A stretch of DNA of 64,000 bases, from assembly GCA_946122785.1 (NCBI GenBank), contig CAMGYJ010000003.1, positions 30,459,811 to 30,523,810 on the forward strand, in the 5' to 3' direction. The notes under the pieces are model-generated. The model was not told the DNA's origin and made no database searches. It saw nothing but the letters and a program-made list of their open reading frames with translations. The position numbers and the translations under genes are program-made. This DNA is from Linum tenue. Lineage: Eukaryota > Streptophyta > Magnoliopsida > Malpighiales > Linaceae. This document shows positions 1 to 11,813 of this stretch, in pieces; position 1 is the first letter of the stretch, and each line of letters starts with the position of its first letter.

Positions 1-158
1 TAACTTGTCTTTGAGATAGTTTGAGTGACGGGTGGATAATGATATGTTAAAGATGAAGGGGTCAAAATTGCGTGCTAGTTAACCACGATCGTATCCCGTT
101 AAGCCCATTTTAATTTCACTACTCATATCGTGAGTATATTTTTCTTGTTTGAAAATTT

Positions 159-488
159 GGGGTCGTTTGGAGGTTGAGATTTGAAGTGAGGTATTTAGCA
201 AATATATGTAATGATAAGATTAAGTTGTTTTTTTTGTTCACTTTGAGTTAGAATGCATGCATTACCTTTTTGTTGGGCCCACCTACAATCACTCAAAATG
301 AATGATTATAAATCTCTACTAAAAGGTGAGATTGTTAATGAAGGATTGTCTACCCTACTTTTTGTTTCATCATTGCTCTTCCAAACAAAATATTTTCCTA
401 ATACATGCATTGAATCAATACATCAAATGATAATACACTAATTGACCTAATACATCAATTTGAAGAATCACAATTTCCAAACGACCCC
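159..488. mobile_element. Tourist-like MITE, 330 bp
   Basis: The ends are inverted repeats: GGGGTCGTTTGGAGGTTGAG on the left, and its near complement ending in CCAAACGACCCC on the right. Both sides are flanked by the 3-bp direct repeat TTT (156-158 and 489-491). There is no coding capacity. The termini, the short target duplication and the size fit a PIF/Harbinger (Tourist) MITE. TTT is not the usual TWA target, so the superfamily is an inference. Confidence 0.65.
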
Positions 489-977
489 TTTGAGGTTTTG
501 GTCCCTCGAGCTTTATAAACGTTTTGTAAAGGAAAAGGTGCAGAGAATGAAAATACATTAATGTGAAAGAGGAAGGACAATAAAGGGAGACGTTGTATAT
601 GCAAATCTCCTCCAAGAATTTTCTAAGACGCGTATAAGAAGGATAAGCAACATTTATACAACTTATTAAAGGAATTCACACGGATTGCTCAACTCATTAT
701 GCTTAAATATCTTACCATCTACCCGCAGATGTCTCCTTTGGAGATAGACTTGGGTGACACGTGGGTCGATCAACTAGTCATGCTTGCCATGGTTACCCTT
801 TTGCATATATCGGCTGGCTACCAACCCGTGTATTGCTTTTGGTATGCAATGAACCATGTGGACTTCTTTATTACAATCCATCTACATGAACACATATATA
901 AATATAATCTAAACCAATAACATAATGAGATGAAAAACACCCAATCATACTATATTTATATTAAGAATCAACTATAT
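489..977. other. Intergenic, no gene seen
   Basis: AT-rich sequence between two MITE-like elements. I see no conserved protein, RNA gene or repeat structure here. Confidence 0.5.
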
Positions 978-1304
978 ATTTGGAAGTTGTGATTGTCAAA
1001 TAGATATATTATTGTGAATGCATGTATAATATTATACATGCTTTATAAAATACAAGATTTGGTATGTGTTATTGTGTATGTCACATCAGCTAAAAACTAA
1101 GACAAAACAGTCCGAACTCAACTATTTCAATAATTATAGCTAAAAGCTGAGATATAACAATCACTCATTTTGAGTGATAGTTTCTGTAACATAACAGAAC
1201 CAATCCATGTATTGTTTCCGCTAAAAAATAAGAAAGAAATGATTCATTCTAAACAATACATGTATAGTATCTCACCAAAACAATCGCAACTTCTAAACGA
1301 CCCC
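978..1304. mobile_element. Decayed relative of the MITE at 159-488
   Basis: The right end reads inward as GGGGTCGTTTAGAAGTTGCG, close to the terminus of the element at 159-488. The left end keeps only the inner part (TTTGGAAGTTGTGATTGTC) and has lost the GGGGTCG tip. The length, about 327 bp, matches the first element, but the interior does not align well by eye. No target duplication can be shown. Confidence 0.4.
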
Positions 1305-1407
1305 ATGGTCTTTGGAACCTCTAAGCTTTTCAACCGATGCAACTTTTTATTAGTAGCTTCATCTTCTTAAAATAATCATACATGTTATTAGAGCCTTATC
1401 GAAGAAA

Positions 1408-1560
1408 ATGAAGAGCTCGATGCATCTCACGTTGATAGTAGTCTGGAACAAATCGATCTCTCATGATTCCCCTCATGTCTTCCCAAGTCTCTATGGGATG
1501 CTGCCTGTTCCATCTCCTATTGGTGCATAACTGATCCCACCACACCATAGCATGACCCGT
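1408..1560 (-). pseudogene. Ty3/gypsy gag fragment
   Basis: The minus strand translates to a gag-like stretch containing AMVWWDQLCTNRRWN, PIETWEDMRGIMRDRFVPDYY and a following REMH. This is the conserved retrotransposon gag core (WW..L, TWE.M...MR.RFVP..Y). Only about 50 residues are recognisable. No protease, RT or integrase follows in this orientation, so it is an isolated remnant. Confidence 0.7.
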
Positions 1561-1779
1561 GAATGATTATTTTAAGAAGCGATTTGCACATTTTCCAATC
1601 TAAATAATAATAATGTGCTAAGAAGACGCATTGGGGTTGGTTGTCCCCTTGAACGACGGAATGGTGACTTTGATCCCCCTCAACACGTCCTTATCTTGAT
1701 GTCGACGTGAATTCCTTTTAGGATTGCAAGGCACTCCCAAAAGGCTGATGTCGTCTTATTCGCTCTATTCTTGAATTTC

Positions 1780-2000
1780 AAGCAAACCAAACCTACTTCA
1801 AGAAACCTTCAAGTACTTCAAGAAATGTCCAAGATCTTCAAGACACGTCCAATATATTCTAGAACGCATCCAAGATCTTCAAGAACACGTCCAAGAACCT
1901 TCAAGAACACGGAAAGAACTTCAAGAAACTCCAAGATCTTCAAGAACTCGACCGAGAAGCTTCAAGAACACGTAAAGAACTTCAAGAAACTCCTTCTTTT
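1780..2000. repeat. Degenerate tandem repeat of CTTCAAGAA motifs
   Basis: The core TTCAAGAA(C)AC/TC recurs about a dozen times with 15-25 bp spacing, interleaved with CCAAGATC. The open frame across it is a by-product of the repeat. It sits beside the gag fragment and may be a spacer of the same retroelement. Confidence 0.6.
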
Positions 2001-2034
2001 TCGCTTTGTTTGAACCGGACTCTTGATACCACTA

Positions 2035-2558
2035 GATATGATCCTAATTCGAGAATCCTCCCAAATTCATACAAAAAACCAGAGTTGCACAACGTCTTAT
2101 GATTTAGGGCTTTTCTCCTTTTTTGATAACACGAAAAATAAAGATAACTTGCGGAAATCGATCACACATATCCAAACTCGTGAGAAGGGTCAATTGGTAT
2201 ATGAAACCAATCAAACAATCTCGAACCCGTGGATAAGGCCAACCGATATCGTCGAACTCGCCACAACTAGATGTGATCTTCTAGTTGATAAGAGATACTC
2301 AAACCTATGGAATCCTCAAAGAAGTTTTAAGCAAAACGTTCACTGGAACTTGAAAACACTTGAATTGATTATTGAAAACTTGATGAAAAATACATAGGAT
2401 TTGCCTTCCTTATATAGGCAACGAAAATCCAATCCAAAACTAAGAAAGAAAGCTAAAATCCTTAACTAACAAGTAAACAAAGCCCTACAAAAAGTTTGAC
2501 GTGTGCAACTCTAGTTGTTGATCCGAACTTGAGTGGATTCTCGAATTAGGGTCATATC
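2035..2558. repeat. Inverted-repeat element, about 60-bp arms
   Basis: The arm at 2035-2096 and the reverse complement of 2498-2558 match over roughly 60 bp. Shared blocks include CCTAATTCGAGAATCC (one end reads GGATTCTCGAATTAGG) and AGAGTTGCACA. About 400 bp lies between the arms with no recognisable protein. It could be a foldback transposon or two opposed retroelement ends. I could not define a target duplication. Confidence 0.5.
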
Positions 2559-3770
2559 AATTGGAGCTTCTTCATCAAGGATGAGAGAGAGAGCTACGAG
2601 CTAAGGAAGAATGAAGAATGAAGAAGAATTTCACCTACCCAAGACTAGAGGAAGGTTGATTTCTTCTGCAAAGGTTGAATCAAGCATCTAAGAATAATGA
2701 AGATTATCTTATTGTGGGTTTTTCTTCTCTCTTAGTTGTATTTTCCCCTCTAGCTATGGAGTAGTCTCCAATTCCACTTGGATATTGTGAACCCTAGTCT
2801 AGGATGTGTTAGATTGTTTGAATTGAACTCTATGTGGGTTGGGTTTGTGATTAAATAATGTTTGAGGTATTATTCATGAAATTTGGGTGTTTATTGCTCA
2901 TATCTCAATTTTGGGACTAGTTGACCTAGAAGGAGAAAATCCCCTTATAGCCCAATCTTGGCAATTTGGCTAACCTACTCTAGGGTATTTTGGCCATTCC
3001 TCGTTCATCAAATTAGTGGCATCATATAGTATTGTTTTGGTTGCTTTTTGTCGTTCTGGATTATTTCCGAGGGATTGATTTTGTAAACCTTGGTCAATCA
3101 ATGAAGAGGCTTAGTGTTTCCTATCTAATGGTGACAATCCTTAACCGATCAGTTGAGAGACTTGGGGTTTCCCTAGCTAGCTTGTGATCTCATATCGGTA
3201 TATGATCCTACCTGTGAACTAGAGTTTTGTTCGTTGTATCTTGACATGAGAATGAGGGGAGCAATATCCGAGTGATCCTTTCTTAATCGATCTCACCAAA
3301 ATTTACTTGCTTGTTTAATTTGTTTAGTCTTCTTAGCTTTAACTACATTTTGATCGCTAGATAACGTGTGAACAATTGAAGTAAGGGTAGATAGACCGTC
3401 CGGGTTAATATTGAAATACGCAACCTATCCTACATCCTCTATAGGCTTCACTTGGCCTATTGTTGGGATTAAGCGTAGTGATAGCTCGAGTCAAAACGGG
3501 TGCAAAACCCGTAGTTAAAAAGAAGGAGAGTGGCACCAAAAGATCAATCTTGTTTTGTCCCGAAGGAAGGACAATATAAAGGAGAAAGCAAGTGGCCATG
3601 AGGGCCATCCTCTGGAAATGGTGATTCAAGGTGAAAAGCCTCGCCCCGAGATTATGGTGGATCCACTCACGGTGGCTTCATATTGTCAAGCATGACGATC
3701 CATAACGTCTAGCTAAGGACGTAAAACAAGCGTTTGTTGGGAAGCAACCCAGCGTCAGTTTGTATTGAAA
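2559..3770 (+). mobile_element. LTR-retrotransposon debris (Ty3/gypsy-like)
   Basis: Positions 3690-3770 contain the run CAAGCATGACG, GTAAAACAAGCG and TTGGGAAGCAACCCA. This resembles the sequence typical downstream of pol and before the 3' LTR in plant gypsy elements. Upstream, 2560-3400 reads like LTR sequence, including an A-GCTATGGAGTA motif near 2752 that recurs in the LTR-like stretch at 38990. No polyprotein is preserved. The family assignment comes from recalled motifs, not alignment. Confidence 0.45.
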
Positions 3771-3937
3771 GCATTGGTGCTTCCAAGTATAAGTTGAATT
3801 TGTACGGAAATATTAAGAACATCGATTTGAACATATAAGAGGAGTGACGAGTATGTTAAAAATACGCATAAATTTTGTTATGAGACTATTTAGAGATGAT
3901 TGGATCGACTTGTCTCATTGCATAAATTTTTTTAGGC

Positions 3938-4960
3938 TTTTTTTTTTTTTTTTGAAAGGTGATTGGTTGTTTCATTCATACGAAACACGGCGTACAGAGT
4001 TTGAATAAACACTGAAAGGAAGGAAAGCCTACTGAAAAAGAGTAAAACAAAAGTTGGTATTTACAAAGGCCCAAAGCCACGAAGCCCAAAGCCCACCCCT
4101 ATCAACCCTAAAACAGTCGGCCCTATCACCCAGAGATGGTTGTCGCTGACATCCCCCACTCCAGAAAGGCGCCGCCTTCAAAAATCCTACCAGAGCACAA
4201 GTCCTTCGACGGTGAACGACGGAGAAGGAGGAAACGGCCTTCAAGCGTTTGCAACAGCATCTGAAGGACGGAGCTTTAGCAAAACAAAGAAGACAACAAA
4301 CCAGACGGGGAACCAGACCCAAAGCAGCTCCATGATCCACTTGCACAACAAATAAATCAGAATAGCAGCCCTGAGATCTTGACAGAGGAGTGGCGATCGA
4401 GTCTCCACTAATCTGAGCATACGACAAGAATCCATCCACAGAAGTGATTTCCCTGCTCACAAGCTCTCCGAACCTTCATCCTAGACAACATGGTCCATGC
4501 ATCTCCGAATCACCCCCAGTTCTGGATGAAGCATGTGGAGGTGGATGGAAGAAACATAAAGGAGCAAGCGAACTGGAAAAAAAAATCAGCCCCCTCAAAC
4601 ACCTACCAGCGGATCATCCACACAAATCTGGAAACCAGTTTGGCGGGAACAAAAACATCTCAACAAGGAGACAAGAAAGGCATCACCACAAGGGTGGGAG
4701 GAGATCTGAAAGAGAGGAAGCACGAAAGTAAACACAGGCAAGAAAAAAAACCCCACCAAAATGCAGAAACAAAGCCCATGGGAAGAGCAAACGATGAAGA
4801 AAGAAGCAAACATAAATAAGTGAAGAGTATTAGGGCTACCGCCGGCCCCAAAATGAAACCGACGGCAGCCCCATTCAAGATCTGGAACTTGGGCTAGAGA
4901 GAGTAGAGAGAAAAGGGAAAGGTAGAGAGAGAGAAAAGTTGCAATCAAAATCACACTTGT
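3938..4960 (-). mobile_element. Poly(A)-ended retroposon, likely LINE-derived
   Basis: On the minus strand the sequence begins with a CT-rich leader near 4960. It runs about 1 kb through more GC-rich sequence and ends with a 3' segment (TACGCCGTGTTTCG, then ATGAATGAAACAACC) followed by 16 A. That is the usual shape of a plant LINE or LINE-mobilised retroposon. No endonuclease or RT motif is visible, and the overlapping open frames show no known domain. No clear target duplication was found. Confidence 0.5.
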
Positions 4961-5569
4961 TTAAGAGCTCATGTTTTTACGCTTCTAGGTCGCCAAAATG
5001 CTTCTATGTAGAATGACACTTTTCACTTACAAGTGCAGTCAAAATCTACGTTTTAAAGTTTAAAAGCTAACGGTTTATACTTCTAGGTCACCAAAATGGT
5101 TCTACGTAGAATCGCGCTTTCGACTGCATTGTTTTCAAGTATAAGTGAATTTGCACAGTAACGAAATGTACAAGTTTAGTTTATATCATAAAGGAATTTG
5201 TAAGAAAAAGATTGTATCATAAGATTAAGGTACATGTTCAGTTTTTACCATAAAAAGTACGAAAAAGTATAGGTACAAACTAAATTTGTACCATAATATA
5301 AAAATTAAGGTACATATTTAATTTGTTTTGTTTAATAAAATTGAAAGTATAGCGAGTGTGATTTGACTTTGTTTAATTCTTTGTCCATTTCTACTTATGT
5401 TAGTAATTACGCATATATCTTTATGACACTTCTAACAACAACAAATAATTATTTTTCTAATTGTGTTTTGTAATATTTGAACCTATAATTCTTTTTAAAT
5501 TTATTTTGTATCGAATAAATATTATTTTCGTGCCATGTTCGTTCTTATACTCAATAAAGTCTCGAAAAT
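4961..5569. other. AT-rich intergenic with GGTACA/TGTACC motifs
   Basis: No gene is seen. Between 5150 and 5310 there are several AAGGTACA... and ...TGTACCATAA motifs in both orientations. They resemble those of the palindromic element at 21748-22030, but I could not delimit an element. Confidence 0.4.
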
Positions 5570-5780
5570 ATTAGGTCCGACACGGCCCACTTATATACCG
5601 TGTTGTGCTCGTGCTCGTGCTCGTGCCCGTGTCCGTGCTCATGAAGTTTAGGTCCGGCACGGCCCATAAATTATTTGTGCTCGTGCCGGGCTGACCCATT
5701 TATTTCGTGCCCATACTCGTGTCGTGCTCTAACCGTGTCGTGCCATGCTAGCCCGTGGGCGGCACGGCCCGGTGCCCACG
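5570..5780. repeat. GC-rich degenerate repeat of GTGCTCGTGC / GGCACGGCCC
   Basis: A sharply GC-rich block in AT-rich surroundings, made of CGTGCTCGTGCCCGTG runs alternating with GGCACGGCCC. Repeats of this composition occur inside plant non-autonomous hAT-type elements, but no termini or target duplication could be identified. The open frame over it is not a gene. Confidence 0.5.
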
Positions 5781-6504
5781 TACAATCTGGTTTCATGTCT
5801 AACCGTAAAAAATTGTTCGATCCATCGCAAACAATGCAAGCAAAAGAACCATATCACTATTGTAACTGGTTTGATAGTTCTACTTATCCAACCGCTTATC
5901 CCATTCGGTTCTTATACCAATGCTATTTATTATCAAACAATCAATCGTCAGTAACTTTATTCCATTAAGTTTTCTAAATCCGTCACCTTAAATATTAAAA
6001 TACTATTAGTACAGATACAGATAATTTTCTTTAATGGAATATACGTTATAGTATATCATTAAATAGATGACAATATATTACATTTACATTCACAAACACC
6101 AAATTCCAGGAAAGGTAAAACATTAATATATTTTTATTATTATTGTCAATTTTGTTAAATGAGTTGCGGGAACTGTCAGCTGGGAATTGAAGAAGTTTCC
6201 CTACACCGGATGCAGCAGGCACCAGTTACCAGTGAATTGAGGTAACGGAGGAGCTACTGGGAATTGAAGCGCTACTAATCAAATCATAATTAGCCTCTGG
6301 CTCTGGAGAAGAAACAGACCCTACTACACTACCATTTCGCAACTTTGACGAATCTTTTCTTTCAATTTTCTTCCTTATTTCCTCAGGAACCAAACGTGAT
6401 TCTGAAGGGTCCGGATTTTTTCCCAATTAATTTTTTTTCCTTTTTGGAATTCCGGGTTCCGCAAATCTTCTTCCAACCAGTAGGGGTTTGCACCATTTTC
6501 TTTG
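5781..6504. other. Upstream region of the UXS gene
   Basis: AT-rich to 6150, then moderately GC-balanced. No other gene is seen. The minus-strand open frame at 6226-6426 has no recognisable domain. Confidence 0.4.
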
Positions 6505-6517
6505 TATTATATAAATA
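6505..6517 (+). promoter_or_regulatory. Putative TATA box of the UXS gene
   Basis: TATTATATAAATA lies about 320 bp before the start codon. The A/G-rich leader that follows and the distance allow a long 5' UTR, possibly with a leader intron. The assignment rests only on position and consensus. Confidence 0.55.
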
Positions 6518-6837
6518 GCTGCCACCTGATTTTGTGGATCACACTCAAAACAGGGATCAAGCACAGAGAAATAGGAGGAGAAAGAAAGGGCACAAGGAGA
6601 TTGATTTGAGTGAGTCTTGTTCTGGTCTAAACTATTTTGTCAGGTGTTGCAGCAAATCAAGTGCGTTTTTTTTTTTTTTTGTGGCTTTTTGATTTATGTT
6701 TATCTTCTGTGTTAATCATCACTCACTCTCCCCACTCTTTTCTCTAAGAAAATTTGCCCTGTTTAACGGACAACCAAACAACCCCCTTTTGGTGTTTGAA
6801 TTGCGTCAGGTTATTGAGATCTGAGAGATTAAAAGAA

Positions 6838-9800
6838 ATGGCGACTGATTCAGCTAATGGACAGCACCAAGGAACAACCAAACTGCCTCCACAGCCTTCC
6901 CCGTTGCGTTCTTCCAAGTTCTGCCAGGTGATCTTGAAACGATTCCCAAATCTCAGCATTTTCTGTTAATTCTATTGATCAACCAAAGTTTGCATCTTTA
7001 TGTGTCGTTGATCACTGGGTCGTTCTCAAAACGGGGGTTATCTGGTCTCCTGCAAAATCTGTTCATTCTATTGCAACTGCGTGTTCATTGAAGATCTCTA
7101 CTAGGGTATTGGGAAATGGGAATCCATGTTGAGGAGCCTTTTCTCTAACGTTTGGTTTTAGAAAACGACTGTCTAATGTGTTAATGCATGTGGGACATTG
7201 GGGTAAAGTAAGTAGTGCAGTGGTCCAACTTCTGGGACAAATTTCATAATCAATCTTTGTGGATCTTGGTGGGTTTGTCACGGAGAAAAATGGAACTGGG
7301 ATTTTAGAGGGGTGAAATTTCATTTTGGCCTCTGCCTTGTGGAATTTGTTGTTCTCTGTGTTTTTCTCAGAGATAGATGTCTAGTTATGAATGATCTGGT
7401 TGATCAAACTTATGCTCTTCATAATTGGAAGTGTGCACTTAAAAGGACAATACCTCTTTTTCAGCTTCTACTTACTCCTGGAGTAGGTCCAGTCTTGTCA
7501 TTAAAGCAATTGTGATGTCGGTGGGATTGCTCCATAAGTAGTTCCCCTTATCCTTTGGCTTCTGATATAAATATAGTAGAGATCTTCCCTGCAACTCTGT
7601 TCCTGTTTTAGCTGAGATATATTGTGGCAGGTTCCTAACATTTGATTTGGAATATATTTGTACATGCTGAAGGTTATGGTTTTTCATGACACTATGCTTA
7701 TTTGACCATTGTTTAGTGCCCTGACCCTCTTTTCTTGGTTCTCTCGTTGGTTTTGTAACGATTGCTTCTTCCATGGCAGTCCAATATGAGAATTTTGATC
7801 ACTGGAGGAGCTGGGTTCATTGGGTCCCACCTGGTGGACCGGCTAATGGAAAATGAGAAGAATGAGGTTAGCTTCAATTCTATGTGTGTTTTGAAATGAC
7901 TAAAGTTTGTCCAAAAATAAAAGGCTGATGTTTCGCTTCAATTCTTTTTTGCTTATAGAAAGGTTGTATTGATCAATTCTCGCTGCAAGATAAATAGCTA
8001 ATGGAATTGTACTAGCTAATTTCACAAGATTGTGCTGATAGAATGGCTATTCCCACATTTGATTCATGTTCAGGTAATTGTTGCTGATAACTATTTCACC
8101 GGATCTAAAGAAAATCTCAGGAAGTGGATTGGCCATCCAAGATTTGAGCTCATCCGTCATGGTAAGAGTCCTGATCCTATATTCTACATTTGAGATGTTG
8201 ACATGCAGCAGTTCAAGTTAAGAGAATTATGGAAAATATCTGGCCTGGGTGTGTTATTTGGAATTGCAGAGTGTCTACTGATGCTTCATGTACATGTTCT
8301 TGAGAGATTCTTGTGTTGTTGACAATTATGGGGTCCTTAGTTCTGGGTTTTGAGCTTCTTAGGATTAGTCATAAATGCAGTGGTGCTTACATATTTGGTG
8401 CCTTTTGTACTTCCTCAGATGTCACAGAGCCGTTGCTGGTTGAGGTTGATCAAATTTACCATCTTGCATGTCCTGCTTCTCCCATTTTCTACAAGTACAA
8501 TCCTGTAAAGGTGCGTAGTTACATTGTTTTTACGGCAAACAGTCCTTGTATCTCTGATTAGGCTTGAAGTGTTTTTCCTTGCCCTTCCTCACGTGCATTA
8601 TCTGACTTTATAGCGTTAGCAAGTTGCTTATTCTTTTCCCTTCCTTCAAATGCAGTGATCATACATCTAGAGTATCTAATACATATTCATAATTGCTGCA
8701 ACTTTCCTAGGCAAAGCTATGAAGTTTCACACTCCCTAACACCCGTGAACAGTAGATCAATGTTCTAGGTTGATTTCCATTATCTCTCTGATCATCCATG
8801 GAGTGATAAGTTTCCTGACCAATGACCCTTGAGAAACTGGATCTTTATTGAAGCCCAAGTTAACTAAGCAGTAGTCCTCATGATTAATCTTTGTAGCGAA
8901 GGTCCCAGTTATCCGTAATCTCTCTTTGTGACTGGCTATGTCTTCTTTTGTATTTTGTCTATATTTTTATTTTTCAGCAAGTAACTATGTCATTCTTTTG
9001 CTAACATAATATGTGGTATATTGAAACAGACGATAAAAACCAATGTGATTGGTACCCTCAACATGTTGGGCCTTGCCAAGAGAGTTGGAGCTAGGTTAGA
9101 AACAGTAAAAATTTATAATAAAGTGATCTCTACCAAACCTCAATCCTAATGTTGCTAATCTCTAATTTTGTTTGAGCAGAATTTTGCTCACCTCAACTTC
9201 AGAGGTGTACGGTGATCCTCTTATCCATCCTCAGCCGGAGACCTACTGGGGTAACGTCAACCCAATCGGTAAGAAGCTCAATCAGCTGCTAGGAAAATAT
9301 TTCTTGATGGGCAAAATCTCATGCAATTTCCATTCCTCTAAAAAAAACTTGGACTGCCTGTGAGCTAGCTTATCATCTCCATTTTTTGGTATTTACAGGG
9401 GTCCGGAGCTGCTACGATGAGGGGAAACGTGTGGCTGAGACATTAATGTTTGATTATCATAGACAGCATGGGATTGGTAATGAAGTTTCCTTCTTTTGCA
9501 CTGAAATATGCAGCATCACTGTTCTCGCTTCTTAACACCCGGTGTTACTATACTGCTCTTTTTAGAAATTCGAATTGCCAGGATCTTCAACACATATGGA
9601 CCACGGATGAATATCGATGATGGGCGTGTTGTCAGCAACTTCATAGCTCAAGCAATTCGGTAAGTTCTTCCACCATCCATGTTTTGCTTTCACGGACTAG
9701 CTGTCCTCTCTTTTTTTCACCCTTCTAATCAATTGTCTTGCTTTTATTCCAGTGGCGAGGCATTGACAGTGCAGAAGCCTGGAACCCAAACCCGCAGCTT

Positions 9801-10747
9801 CTGCTATGTATCTGACATGGTATAAACAAGATGAATTCTACTAATGAAATGTAACACCAATTATCTAAATGGTTTTGTCGTGGATGCATGATATTCACCT
9901 GCCTCATAATCTTCATTTTGGTAATAATCACGTCAAGACAATGTTAATCATCACTTATAATATGATGTGCAAGAAAATGCATGAATTTGCAAAAAATCAT
10001 TCTATATTTACTTTGATTTGAAGGGTTTAAGAATTTAGGATTATGCTTCAGGGTTAGAATTTAGGGTTCAGGGTTAGTTTCAGAATTTAAGGTTCAGTGC
10101 TTAGGAAAATGCATTGATTAGTTGTAATCCTATTATTAGCTAATGCTACCAATTAATTTTCAAAATTTGATATCTCAAGCCTAGTTTTAGAACTTGAGTG
10201 CATAGTATGCGCTATTTTTTGTGAGTGGACTATAGAAGTCATCCATGGCCTAACATTTGATAATGATAATTATATAATAGGTTGATGGCCTCATCAGGCT
10301 GATGGGAGGAGAAAACACTGGACCGATCAACATTGGAAACCCAGGTTAGTTTACTCATCATCAATGACTCCACAACCAAGCTGACGCACTTCCCATCATT
10401 TCTTCCCATGAGTACTGATTATTTCCTATCAACTTCCAGGGGAGTTCACCATGACCGAACTCGCAGAGACAGTGAAGGAGGTAAGCGATCAGAGTGGAGG
10501 TGTTTCTTGATTTGTGGTGGTGACTGGTTTCTTATGGAGCAAATGATGTGTTGTAAATGCACAGCTGATAAACCCCGAGGTGGAGATAAAGATGGTGGAG
10601 AACACACCAGATGATCCAAGGCAGAGAAAGCCCGACATCACAAAGGCCAAGGAGTTGCTTGGATGGGAGCCTAAGGTGAAGTTGAGGGAGGGACTTCCCC
10701 TCATGGAACAGGACTTCCGTAACAGGCTTGGCGTCCCCAAGAAGTGA
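6838..10747 (+). CDS. UXS: UDP-glucuronate decarboxylase (UDP-xylose synthase), cytosolic type
   Basis: Converts UDP-glucuronate to UDP-xylose and CO2 with bound NAD+, supplying xylose for cell-wall polymers. Splicing at GT-AG sites gives 12 coding exons: 6838-6927, 7780-7866, 8074-8161, 8419-8510, 9030-9094, 9180-9268, 9399-9476, 9566-9659, 9753-9819, 10281-10344, 10440-10480 and 10565-10747. They total 1,038 nt with no frame break (345 residues, the usual length of the short plant forms). The Rossmann motif GGAGFIG is at residues 39-45, STSEVYGD begins at 146, and the catalytic YxxxK is Y176/K180 (YDEGK). The N-terminus is a short hydrophilic stretch with no signal anchor, which places it in the cytosolic UXS3/5/6-like group rather than the Golgi type II membrane forms. 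The start is the first ATG in frame with the Rossmann domain. Function is assigned with high confidence; which paralogue it is remains unknown. Confidence 0.96.
10023..10110. repeat. Degenerate telomere-like motifs in UXS intron 9
   Basis: The stretch contains TTTAGGGTTCAGGGTTAG and several TTTAGGATT/TTTAAGGTT variants. It resembles a decayed interstitial TTTAGGG tract, though simple AT-rich drift is also possible. Confidence 0.35.
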
Positions 10748-11810
10748 AGAAGAGGATTTAAGAGAAGAGAAACAAGACACCATAAGACAGACTGAAGAAA
10801 GTTATTTTATTGAATGATTATATCATTTTCAATGAGATTTCATTTCTTTATAGGCTCTTTTTGTTTTTGTTTTTGTTTTTTGGGGTTCAAAGGTGGAGAA
10901 AGATTTTGGTTTTTGTTGCTGACAGTTCTGGTCTTCTGGATGGAGATCAAATAAATTAGAGCGGTTTCATTTCAGTATCTCATATTGAGAGTAGCTAACT
11001 TTTGACGAATTGTCGGTTATTATTTTTAATTAAATATTTGAGTTTGGGTTTAGAGAGCTTATGTAGGGGTTTATAGATTAGATATTAGAGTATATTATCC
11101 TAACTCAAACTCTAGTTAATTCATGATTTATATAAAAATATTTGACAAATGAGCTCGTAGGCAGCTCACTGCTCGTGGAGCTATTAGAGATGTCTAAGTT
11201 AGCTCATGGTGACTCAAGTAAGCTAAAAATATAAGGTGAAAAAAACCAAAAAAAAATTAAGTGTTCTGTGTTGATTTGACATTGACCGTTAGTCAACGCG
11301 TTTGACTGTTTAAGATAACGATCAAATTTTGATTTGGTTAATTTCGTAATTTTGATGCATAGTTAAGGCTACGAAGTTATAGATCAAAGCGACAAGATGT
11401 TTAATTTGTGAAAAGTTCGAAATATACAAATATATTAATTCCTAGATTACTATAAAAAATTCAAATATAAACAGTAAAATTGGAATAATACAAAAGAAAA
11501 ATTCTAAATTATTATAAACACCTCTTTCTTTATTATTTTCTTTTTATGTGGGCTTTATTCTTTTCTTTTTTCTAAACTAATTACACAATAGACAATGTCA
11601 TCTAATTTTTCTCTATCGTCTTGCAACCCAATTTGGAGATCAAGTGAAATAATAATTTTGCACTCAAACAAACTATTCAACAACTTTCAAAATGGGTGAA
11701 AATTCATTGGGACTCCCATTCACCCCTCTTTTTGCACTCCTCTCATTAATCCATCTTCTCAAACATAGTGCTATTTACCATTCGTGTTTGGAATGCGTCC
11801 AGAATGATAT
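10748..11810. other. UXS 3' flank, no other gene
   Basis: Holds the UXS 3' UTR, with an AATAAA-like signal at about 10950, and AT-rich intergenic sequence. No conserved coding sequence or repeat was recognised. Confidence 0.45.
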
Positions 11811-11813
11811 TAA

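Noticed and set aside
1771..2397. Two open frames of 80 and 124 codons
   Set aside because: The first is a tandem-repeat translation. The second lies inside the inverted-repeat element and has no recognisable domain.
4029..4954. Several 95-143 codon open frames on both strands
   Set aside because: They overlap one another within a poly(A) retroposon, show no domain, and are not supported as genes.
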